This document shows, in pieces, positions 7,090-13,593 of a stretch of 38,487 bases of DNA. Location of the stretch: contig NZ_WIDL01000030.1 in the NCBI RefSeq assembly GCF_009496535.1, positions 1 to 38,487 on the forward strand. Direction: 5' to 3'. Within the stretch, counting starts at the first letter, position 1; each line of letters starts with the position of its first letter. The DNA comes from Stenotrophomonas sp. MYb238 (GTDB lineage Bacteria; Pseudomonadota; Gammaproteobacteria; Xanthomonadales; Xanthomonadaceae). Position numbers and translations under genes: made by a program. Below the pieces are notes generated by a model, which was not told the origin of the DNA, did no database searches, and was given only the letters and a program-made list of their open reading frames with translations.

Positions 7090-8042
7090 CAGTGGACTCC
7101 TTTTATTGCTGCCGGCGTGGCCGGTCCGGACGCGCGCGCGGGCGCATCGGCGCCGTCGGCATCGCGGGTGGGGTGTTCGGCGGCGACCGTGGTCGCGCCG
7201 TCGGCCAGCGCGTCGGCGCTGGCGGCCGAGTCGGCCAGGATGATGACCATCACCCGCCGGTTGCGGTTGCGGCCTTCAATCTGCGCGTTGCTCTCGCGCG
7301 GGCGGAATTCGCCGTAGCCCATCATCGCCAGCCGCTGCGGCTGCACGCCGTGGTCGGCGAACAGGTGCACCACGCTGGCCGCGCGCGCGGCCGACAGTTC
7401 CCAGTTGGACGGGTACTGCGCGGTCGCGATCGGCATGTTGTCGGTATGGCCTTCCACGCGCACGCCGTTGGGCGCGTCCTGCAGCACGTCGGCCAGCGTG
7501 CCCAGGGTCTGCCGCGCGCCGGCGTCCAGCGTCGCCGAGCCGGGGGGAAACAGGATGTCGCTGTTGATCTCCACCTCGATCCACAGCTCGGTGCGGCGCA
7601 CGGTGATCACGCCCTGGCTGACCAGCGGCGCCAGCGTCTGGGTCAGCTTCTCGGCGATCTGCCCGAGCTGGCGCTCGGCGCGCTGCAGCTGCTCGCGGTC
7701 GCGCAGCGATACCGGCTGGGTCATCTGCGAGGCCATCGACGGCAGCCGGGTCGGGTCGGCGACCGCGCCGCCGGTCATGCTCGGCGCGCGGATCACCGCC
7801 GGGCTGTCGTGGCCGCCGCCCTGCAGCTGCTGGTGACCGACCTGCACCTGGGTGATGGTGCGCGGCGAGCCGCCGAAGGCGGTGGTCAGGGCGTCGGCCA
7901 TGACCCGGTACTTGCCCTCGTTGAGCGAGGAAATGGCGTACATCACCACGAAGAAGGCCAGCAGCAGCGTCATCAGGTCGGCATAGGGGATGGCCCATGC
8001 CTCATGGTTGGCGTGCTCTTCGTGGGACTTTCGACGGGCCAT
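7089..8042 (-). CDS. motD: Flagellar motor stator protein MotD (MotB family)
   Basis: Peptidoglycan-anchored stator subunit of 317 residues. The cytoplasmic N-terminus is followed by a single membrane helix at about 18-40, carrying the proton-binding Asp22 in PYADLMTLLLAFF. The periplasmic plug/linker leads to an OmpA-like peptidoglycan-binding domain (about 165-275) with VRVEGHTDNMPI, NWELSAARAASVV and GRNRNRRVMVII. A low-complexity C-terminal tail of about 40 residues, rich in Ala, Asp and Pro, follows that domain. With MotC it forms the second stator type known from Pseudomonas and Xanthomonas. It starts three bases after motC and runs into parC. Confidence 0.95.
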   Translation of the reverse strand: MARRKSHEEHANHEAWAIPYADLMTLLLAFFVVMYAISSLNEGKYRVMADALTTAFGGSPRTITQVQVGHQQLQGGGHDSPAVIRAPSMTGGAVADPTRLPSMASQMTQPVSLRDREQLQRAERQLGQIAEKLTQTLAPLVSQGVITVRRTELWIEVEINSDILFPPGSATLDAGARQTLGTLADVLQDAPNGVRVEGHTDNMPIATAQYPSNWELSAARAASVVHLFADHGVQPQRLAMMGYGEFRPRESNAQIEGRNRNRRVMVIILADSAASADALADGATTVAAEHPTRDADGADAPARASGPATPAAIKGVH

Positions 8043-8045
8043 GGT

Positions 8046-8786
8046 TCAACCCACGAAGCCGGCCAGGCTGGTTTCGATGTTGCGCGGGTTCTCGCCCTGG
8101 GCGATGGCGATCAGCCCTTCGATGATCATCTCGCGCTCGCGGCTGTTGCAGGCGATCACGCTCTTGAGCTTGGCCGCGACCGGCAGGAACAGCAGGTTGG
8201 CCGAGGCAATGCCGTAGATGGTGGCGGTGAACGCGGCGGCGATGCCGTGGCCGAGCTTGCTCGGGTCGGCCAGGTTCTTCATCACCGCGATCAGGCCCAG
8301 CACCGCGCCGATGATGCCCAGGGTCGGCGCATAGATGCCCATGCCCTCGAACACCTTGGCCGCGGCCAGGTCGCGGTGTTCCTGGCCGCTGAGCTCGATC
8401 TCCAGCATGTGCCGGATCGCGTCGGGCTCCACGCCGTCCACCACCAGCTGCAGGCCCTTGCGCAGGAACGGGTCGTCCTGCATCTCCACCTGCGGCTCCA
8501 GGCCCAGCAGGCCCTGGCGGCGGGCGATGTTGCTCCAGTCCACGATCTGCCGGATCAGCGCCTGGCGGTCGCTGGCCGGCGGCTGCACCACCCAGCGCAC
8601 GATCCGGAAGGCGTGGCGGAAGATCGCCGGCGAGGTGTGCAGCAGGATCGCGGCGATGGTGCCGACGATGACGATGACGAACGCGGCCGGCGACCACAGC
8701 GAGGACAGGCCCGCTCCCTTGAGAATGCTCCCGCCCACCAGCGAGGCCAGTGCGAGGAAGAGTCCGATGATGCTGAGTCTGTCCAT
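8046..8786 (-). CDS. motC: Flagellar motor stator protein MotC (MotA family)
   Basis: Integral membrane stator subunit of 246 residues with four predicted helices: about 3-24, 31-50, 150-172 (APTLGIIGAVLGLIAVM) and 182-206. The cytoplasmic loop between helices two and three contains the conserved charged region (FLRKGLQLVVDGVEP). The Pro in YAPTLG corresponds to the conserved MotA Pro near the channel. The start MDRLSIIGLFLALASLVGGS aligns with the usual MotC N-terminus and no better upstream start exists. The sigma-28-type -10 box ends only eight bases before the ATG, so the mRNA may be leaderless or nearly so, and no ribosome-binding site is visible. Confidence 0.95.
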   Translation of the reverse strand: MDRLSIIGLFLALASLVGGSILKGAGLSSLWSPAAFVIVIVGTIAAILLHTSPAIFRHAFRIVRWVVQPPASDRQALIRQIVDWSNIARRQGLLGLEPQVEMQDDPFLRKGLQLVVDGVEPDAIRHMLEIELSGQEHRDLAAAKVFEGMGIYAPTLGIIGAVLGLIAVMKNLADPSKLGHGIAAAFTATIYGIASANLLFLPVAAKLKSVIACNSREREMIIEGLIAIAQGENPRNIETSLAGFVG

Positions 8787-8793
8787 TTAACGG

Positions 8794-8820
8794 ATATCGG
8801 CTTTTGCGGGGGGTACTTGA
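8794..8820 (-). promoter_or_regulatory. Sigma-28 (FliA) type promoter of motC-motD-parC-parP
   Basis: The minus strand reads TCAAGTAC, 11 bases, GCCGATAT. The -10 box ends eight bases before the motC ATG at 8786, so transcription would begin at or next to the start codon. Confidence 0.78.
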
Positions 8821-8841
8821 ACGGTGGAGGCAGGAACGGCG

Positions 8842-8937
8842 GCAGGAGCGGCTTCAGCCGCGAACGCTCTTGGCGAAGGCCCGCGGATGCTTCCCGGCGA
8901 AAGCCCTGAAAGCATTCGCGGCTGAAGCCGCTCCTAC
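8842..8937. repeat. Inverted pair of REP elements between cheA and motC
   Basis: Two 26-base units, 8842-8867 and 8912-8937, lie head to head with a 44-base spacer and differ at only two positions as inverse complements. Each is itself palindromic (GCGGCTTCAGCCGC core). The right unit, read on the minus strand, begins GTAGGAGCGG, the head of the REP family widespread in Xanthomonadaceae and pseudomonads. The pair starts ten bases past the cheA stop and ends just before the motC promoter, so it marks the operon boundary. Confidence 0.85.
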
Positions 8938-8946
8938 GGGCGGGGA

Positions 8947-10917
8947 TCACTCCTGGCCGCGCAGCCCGTCCACGTCCAGGATCAGCGCCATGCGCCCGTC
9001 GCCGATCAAGGTGGCGCCGGCGTAGCCCTTCAGACCGCGCAGGGCCTTGGGCAGCGGCTTGATCACCACTTCCTCGCGGCCGCGCACCTGGTCCACGACC
9101 AGGCCGAAGCGGGCCTCGCCGACCTGCAGCACGACGATGGTGAGCAGGGTGGAGTGCGCCGGTTCCACGTCCAGCCACTGGCGCAGGTCGAGCAGCGCCA
9201 GCGTGTGCGACTTGCGGTCGAGCACGGCGCGGCCGTCGAACCAGCCCAGCGAGGTGCGCGGCGCGTGCAGCACTTCCATCACGCGCGCCAGCGGCAGCGC
9301 GTAGATGTCCTCGCCGGCCTGCACCAGCAGGGTCGGCAGGATCGCCAGGGTCAGCGGCACGCGGATCAGGAAGCGGCTGCCGCGGCCCAGTTCGGACTGG
9401 ATCTGGATCTGTCCGCTCAGCTCGCGGATGCGCGACTGCACCACGTCCATGCCGACGCCGCGGCCGGAGATGTCGGTGACCTCCTGCTTGGTCGAGAAGC
9501 CGGGCAGGAACACCAGGTGCAGGCATTCCTCGCTGCTCAGGCGCGCGGCCGCTTCCGGGTCCAGCAGGCCCTTCTCGCGGGCCTTGGCGCGCAGGCGCTC
9601 GGGATCGATGCCGGCGCCGTCGTCCTGCACCTCGATGCTGACGTAGTCGCCTTCCTGCTGCGCCGACAGGCGCACGCGGCCCATGCGCGGCTTGCCCTGC
9701 GCCTCGCGCAGCTCGGGCATCTCGATGCCGTGGTCGATGGCGTTGCGCACCAGGTGCACCAGCGGGTCGGCCAGCGCTTCGACCAGGTTGCGGTCCAGCT
9801 CGGTCTCGGCGCCGACCAGTTCCAGGTCCACTTCCTTCTTCAGGTTGCGAGCGACGTCGCGCGCGACCTTGGGGAAGCGCGAGAACACCTTGCCCACCGG
9901 CTGCATGCGGGTGCGCATCACCGCCGACTGCAGGCGCGCGGTGGCGATGTCGAGGGTGGAGACGGCGCGGTCGAGTTCCTCGTCCTTCAGCCGCGTGCGC
10001 AGGGTCTTGAGGCGGTTGCGCGAGAGCACCAGTTCGCCGATCAGGTTGACGATGGCGTCCAGGCGCTTGGTGTCCACGCGCACGGTGTGCTCGGGCTCGG
10101 CGGCCTTGGGCGCGGCCGCGGCGGGCGCGGGCGTGGCCGCACGCGGTGCAGGCGCCGGGCGCGGCGCGGCGGCGGGCGCGGCGGCCGGCAGCGCGCGGGC
10201 GCCGGGGGCGGCGCCGCCGTGCAGGGTGTCGAGCAGGGCCTCGAACTCGTCCTCGCTGATCAGGTCGTCGCCGCCCTTGGCCGCGGCCGGCGCGGGAACG
10301 GCCGCCGCAGGCTTGGCGCCGGGCGCCGAACCGCCATGCAGCTGGTCGAGCAGGGCTTCGAACTCGTCTTCGCTGATCAGGTCGTCGCCGCCCTTGGCCG
10401 CGGCGGTGGCGACCGGCTTGGCGCCGGGGGCCGAACCGCCGTGCAGCTGGTCGAGCAGGTCCTCGAACTCGTCCTCGCTGATCAGGTCGCCGCCGGACGC
10501 GGCGGCGGGCGCCGCGGCGGCCACCGGCGCGGCCGGGGCGGCGTCGACATCGAACAGCGCGATCAGCGCCGGCGGCGCGTGCTCCGGGTCGGTGCCGGCG
10601 GACACCGCGTCGAGCATCGCCTGCAGCCAGTCCAGCGACTGCTGCGCGGCGTCGAAGTGGTGCGCCTGCAGCACCGCCTTGCCCGAGCGCGCCATGCCCA
10701 GGGTTTCCTCGGCGGCGTGGCACAGTTCGACCATCGCGTTGATGCCGAGGAAGCCGGCGCCGCCCTTGAGCGTGTGGAAGCCGCGGAACACCGCGTTGAG
10801 CTGGTCGTTGTCCTGGGGCGACTGCTCCAGCGTGACCAGCTGTTCGCCCAGGCGGTCCAGGATTTCCTGGGCCTCGAGGATGAAGTCGGCGGCGATGTCG
10901 TCGGCGAAGGCGCTCAT
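8947..10917 (-). CDS. cheA: Flagellar chemotaxis histidine kinase CheA with three FliM-like CheY-docking repeats
   Basis: Kinase of the main flagellar chemotaxis pathway, 656 residues from ATG (MSAFADDIAADFILEA). The P1 Hpt domain has phospho-acceptor His48 (GFHTLKGGAGFLG). A folded P2 domain is absent. Instead residues 144-161, 179-196 and 218-235 carry three near-identical peptides of the form DLISEDEFEALLDQLHGG, separated by Ala/Pro/Gly linkers. The P3 (LDAIVNLIGELVLSRNRLK), P4 (N box HLVRNAIDHG, G1 DDGAGID, F PGFST, G2 GRGVGMDVV) and P5 CheW-like domains are complete. The repeats resemble the CheY-binding N-terminus of FliM and the C-terminus of CheZ, so they probably dock CheY (inference). 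The gene starts four bases after cheZ and is last in the flhB-to-cheA unit, followed by a REP pair. Confidence 0.97.
   Translation of the reverse strand: MSAFADDIAADFILEAQEILDRLGEQLVTLEQSPQDNDQLNAVFRGFHTLKGGAGFLGINAMVELCHAAEETLGMARSGKAVLQAHHFDAAQQSLDWLQAMLDAVSAGTDPEHAPPALIALFDVDAAPAAPVAAAAPAAASGGDLISEDEFEDLLDQLHGGSAPGAKPVATAAAKGGDDLISEDEFEALLDQLHGGSAPGAKPAAAVPAPAAAKGGDDLISEDEFEALLDTLHGGAAPGARALPAAAPAAAPRPAPAPRAATPAPAAAAPKAAEPEHTVRVDTKRLDAIVNLIGELVLSRNRLKTLRTRLKDEELDRAVSTLDIATARLQSAVMRTRMQPVGKVFSRFPKVARDVARNLKKEVDLELVGAETELDRNLVEALADPLVHLVRNAIDHGIEMPELREAQGKPRMGRVRLSAQQEGDYVSIEVQDDGAGIDPERLRAKAREKGLLDPEAAARLSSEECLHLVFLPGFSTKQEVTDISGRGVGMDVVQSRIRELSGQIQIQSELGRGSRFLIRVPLTLAILPTLLVQAGEDIYALPLARVMEVLHAPRTSLGWFDGRAVLDRKSHTLALLDLRQWLDVEPAHSTLLTIVVLQVGEARFGLVVDQVRGREEVVIKPLPKALRGLKGYAGATLIGDGRMALILDVDGLRGQE
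10213..10497. repeat. Three in-frame coding repeats in cheA (about 62-75 bases each)
   Basis: Copies at about 10213-10287, 10331-10404 and 10436-10497 are near-identical at DNA level, including the AAGGGCGGCGAC lead-in of two copies. They encode the SEDEFEALLD(Q/T)LHGG peptides. The similarity suggests recent duplication or ongoing gene conversion, so copy number could vary between strains. Confidence 0.85.
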
Positions 10918-10921
10918 GGCG

Positions 10922-11557
10922 TCACAGCCCCAGGTCGGAGAGCAGGTCGTCGGCGTCGTCCTGGCTGACGGCGTGGCGGTCGATGCCTTCCAGCGCCGGG
11001 CCGGCCAGGCCGCCGCGCGCCTGTTCGCGGGACTCGTGTTCCGGCGGCGGCAGGCCGAGCGCGCCGAACCCCTCGTGCACGCGGCGCACGATGCCGACCA
11101 CGCGGCGGATGATCTGCCCGGTCAGGTCCTGGTAGCTCTGGGTGAGGGCGATCTCGGTGAGGTTGTGGCGGATGTGGTCCAGCGCCTGCTCGTGTTCGAC
11201 CGCCGGCAGGCTGCCTTCGCGCAGGCCGGTGACCAGCCCGCGGCACTGTTCGGCCAGGTCCAGGGTGCGGTGGGTGGCCTTCTCGGTCATCTCCACCACG
11301 TGGTCCAGCCGCGCGCAGGCATCGTCCAGCTCGCCGGCCTCGGACGGCACCGTCGGCAGTTCGCCCAGCGCCTGGCCCAGTTCGCGCGCCAGCCGGCCCA
11401 GGCCGGCCATCATCGGCTGGGTGCGCAGCGCCGCCAGCGCGTCGATCTCGCGGCGCCAGCCGGTCTCGTCGCCGCTCTCCAGCGCCGCCAGCGCGTCCTG
11501 CAGGCGTTGCACCAGGGCCGATTTCTCGCTCAGGGTCTGGCTGGCCATGGTCGTCAT
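10922..11557 (-). CDS. cheZ: Protein phosphatase CheZ
   Basis: Dephosphorylates CheY-P to end the tumble or reversal signal; 211 residues, mostly long helices. The catalytic segment SYQDLTGQIIRRV supplies Gln148, and Asp144 matches the second catalytic residue of E. coli CheZ (Asp143/Gln147). The C-terminal peptide HAVSQDDADDLLSDLGL is the CheY-tethering tail, closely like E. coli CheZ. The ATG shares one base with the cheY stop (TGATG); an ATG three codons later is an alternative. It lies between cheY and cheA as in Pseudomonas and Xanthomonas. Confidence 0.96.
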   Translation of the reverse strand: MTTMASQTLSEKSALVQRLQDALAALESGDETGWRREIDALAALRTQPMMAGLGRLARELGQALGELPTVPSEAGELDDACARLDHVVEMTEKATHRTLDLAEQCRGLVTGLREGSLPAVEHEQALDHIRHNLTEIALTQSYQDLTGQIIRRVVGIVRRVHEGFGALGLPPPEHESREQARGGLAGPALEGIDRHAVSQDDADDLLSDLGL

Positions 11558-11949
11558 CAGGCGCTCGCCGCCAGCCGCTCGAAGATCTTGCCCAGCTTCT
11601 CCTCCAGGGTCTGGGCGGTGAACGGCTTGATGATGTAGCCGTTCACGCCGTTCTGCGCGGCCTCGATGATCTGCTCGCGCTTGGCCTCGGCGGTGACCAT
11701 CAGCACCGGCAGGGTCTTGAGCTTGGCATCGGCGCGGATCGCCTTGAGCAGTTCGATGCCGGTCATCACCGGCATGTTCCAGTCGGTGACCACGAAGTCG
11801 AACGGCTGGCTGTTGAGCAGCGCCAGCGCGGCATGCCCGTCCTCGGCCTCGGCGGTGTTGGTGAAGCCCAGGTCGCCCAGCAGGTTCTTGACGATGCGCC
11901 GCATGGTCGAGAAGTCGTCGACGATCAGGATCCGCATGTTCTTGTTCAA
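11557..11949 (-). CDS. cheY: Flagellar chemotaxis response regulator CheY
   Basis: Single receiver domain of 130 residues that binds the flagellar switch when phosphorylated. It has the acidic pair DD at 11-12 ([12 protein letters not shown]), phospho-acceptor Asp56 (VVTDWNMP), Thr86 (LMVTAEAK) and Lys108 (IIKPF). The start is most likely TTG at 11949, because AGAGGA lies about nine bases before it; the first ATG is four codons further in and about 20 bases from any ribosome-binding site. The sequence is close to polar-flagellate CheY. It sits 13 bases after fliA and is joined to cheZ. Confidence 0.96.
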   Translation of the reverse strand: MNKNMRILIVDDFSTMRRIVKNLLGDLGFTNTAEAEDGHAALALLNSQPFDFVVTDWNMPVMTGIELLKAIRADAKLKTLPVLMVTAEAKREQIIEAAQNGVNGYIIKPFTAQTLEEKLGKIFERLAASA

Positions 11950-11962
11950 AAGGTGTTCCTCT

Positions 11963-12712
11963 TCATGGTTCGACGAGGCCGGCGTCGGCCGCCTCGAAAA
12001 TCTTCAACCGGCCGCGCAGGCGCAGCATGGCCTGGCCGTGGATCTGGCAGACGCGCGACTCGCTCACCCCGAGCACCGCGCCGATCTCCTTCAGGTTCAG
12101 TTCCTGCTCGTAGTACAGCGACAGCACCAGCTGCTCGCGGTCGGGCAGCTGGCCGATGGCCCTGCCCAGTTCCTCGCCGAACTGGCTGCGCTCGAGCACC
12201 TGCTGCGGGGTCGGGCCGCCGGTGGCCGGGGTATCCAGTTCGCCCTGGTCCTCGATGCGCGATTCCAGGCTCAGCACCTGGCCGCGCGCGGCGTCCTCGA
12301 TCAGCCGCATGTACTCGGGCAGCGGCATCTCCATCGCCTCGGCCACCTCGGTGGCGCTGGCGGCGCGGCCGGTGGACTGCTCCAGGCGGCGGATGGTGGC
12401 GGCCGCGTCGCGGGCGCGGCGGTGCACCGAGCGCGGCACCCAGTCGCCGCGGCGGATCTCGTCGATCATCGAGCCGCGGATGCGGATCGAGGCGTAGGTC
12501 TCGAAGGAGGCGCCCTGTTCGGCGTCGTAGCTGCGCGAGGCCTCGATCAGGCCCATCATGCCGGCCTGGATCAGGTCGTCGATCTCCACGCTGGCCGGCA
12601 GCCGCGCGGCCAGGTGGTGGGCGATGCGCCGCACCAGGTCCGAATGGCGGGCGATGCAGTCGTTGGCGCTGGCGCGCTGCACCTCGCGGTAGTGGGCAGC
12701 GGCGGGCTTCAT
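11963..12712 (-). CDS. fliA: Flagellar sigma factor FliA (sigma-28)
   Basis: RNA polymerase sigma factor for late flagellar genes, 249 residues. Region 2 is at about 20-95 ([15 protein letters not shown] for core binding, [26 protein letters not shown] for -10 contact). Region 3 follows, and region 4 is at about 195-240 with helix-turn-helix [21 protein letters not shown] for -35 contact. The ATG overlaps the flhG stop (ATGA). Three good sigma-28-type promoters occur in this window, giving it obvious local targets. Its anti-sigma factor FlgM is not encoded here. Confidence 0.97.
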   Translation of the reverse strand: MKPAAAHYREVQRASANDCIARHSDLVRRIAHHLAARLPASVEIDDLIQAGMMGLIEASRSYDAEQGASFETYASIRIRGSMIDEIRRGDWVPRSVHRRARDAAATIRRLEQSTGRAASATEVAEAMEMPLPEYMRLIEDAARGQVLSLESRIEDQGELDTPATGGPTPQQVLERSQFGEELGRAIGQLPDREQLVLSLYYEQELNLKEIGAVLGVSESRVCQIHGQAMLRLRGRLKIFEAADAGLVEP

Positions 12713-13593
12713 GTGGCCACCCCGCGCTGGAGGATGCGCTCCAGGAAGAACTCCACGCCGCCGCGCGGCTCGGTGGGCGCCTGCCAGCGGGCGGTGCGGC
12801 GGGCGATCTCCTGGATGGCCAGCGAGGCCGGCGCCGAGGGGTACAGCTTCACCACCGGCTGCTGGCGCTGCACCGACAGGCGCAGCCAGTCGTCCTGCGG
12901 CACGCAGCCCAGGTAGTTGAGCGAGACGTCGGCCAGGAACTTGTCGCAGACCCGCACCAGCTTCTCGTACAGCACGCGGCCCTCGTTGGGGTCGCGCACC
13001 ATGTTGGCCACCACCTGCATGCGGTCCACGCCGCGCTCGCGCGAGAGCACCTTGATCAGCGCATAGGCGTCGGTGATCGAGGCCGGCTCGTCGCAGACCA
13101 CCACCACCGTGTCCTGCGCGGCCTGGCAGAAGGTCAGCACGCTGTCGGTGATGCCGGCGGCGGTGTCGATGATCATCACGTCCAGGTCGCGTTCCAGCTC
13201 GGAGAACACGTTGACCAGGCCGACGTGCTCGGCCGGCTGCAGCTCGGCCATGTGCCGGCGCCCGGACGCGGCCGGGACCACCAGCACGCCGCCGGGGCCC
13301 TCGATGATCACTTCCTCCAGCGTGCAGCGCCCGGCGACCAGGTCGGCCAGGGTCCGCTTGGGCTGCAGGCCGAGGATGACGTCGATGTTGGCCAGGCCCA
13401 GGTCGGCGTCCAGCAGCAGCGTGCGTTTGCCCATGCCGGCCAGCGCCACGGCCAGGTTGGCCGAGACGTTGGTCTTGCCCACGCCGCCCTTGCCCCCGGT
13501 CACCGCGATGGTGCGCACGGGGCCGGCGGGCTGGCGGCGGGTGGCCGACAGCGGGAAGGCATTGGTCAGCTTGGCGTATTCACGCGACGGCAT
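12709..13593 (-). CDS. flhG: Flagellar number regulator FlhG (FleN/MinD-like ATPase)
   Basis: ParA/MinD-type ATPase of 294 residues that limits flagellar number. Walker A is KGGVGKTN at 35-42, followed by LLLDADLGLANIDVILG and the IIDTAAGI Walker B region. The 20-residue N-terminal extension (MPSREYAKLTNAFPL) is where FlhG proteins contact FlhF or FleQ. FlhG works against FlhF and, in pseudomonads, restrains FleQ. It overlaps flhF by 14 bases and fliA by 4. Length and order are typical of polar flagellates. Confidence 0.96.
   Translation of the reverse strand: MPSREYAKLTNAFPLSATRRQPAGPVRTIAVTGGKGGVGKTNVSANLAVALAGMGKRTLLLDADLGLANIDVILGLQPKRTLADLVAGRCTLEEVIIEGPGGVLVVPAASGRRHMAELQPAEHVGLVNVFSELERDLDVMIIDTAAGITDSVLTFCQAAQDTVVVVCDEPASITDAYALIKVLSRERGVDRMQVVANMVRDPNEGRVLYEKLVRVCDKFLADVSLNYLGCVPQDDWLRLSVQRQQPVVKLYPSAPASLAIQEIARRTARWQAPTEPRGGVEFFLERILQRGVAT

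Noticed and set aside
10213-10497. Regularly spaced repeats as a CRISPR array
   Set aside because: They are in frame inside cheA, only three, of unequal spacing, and encode a clear peptide repeat.
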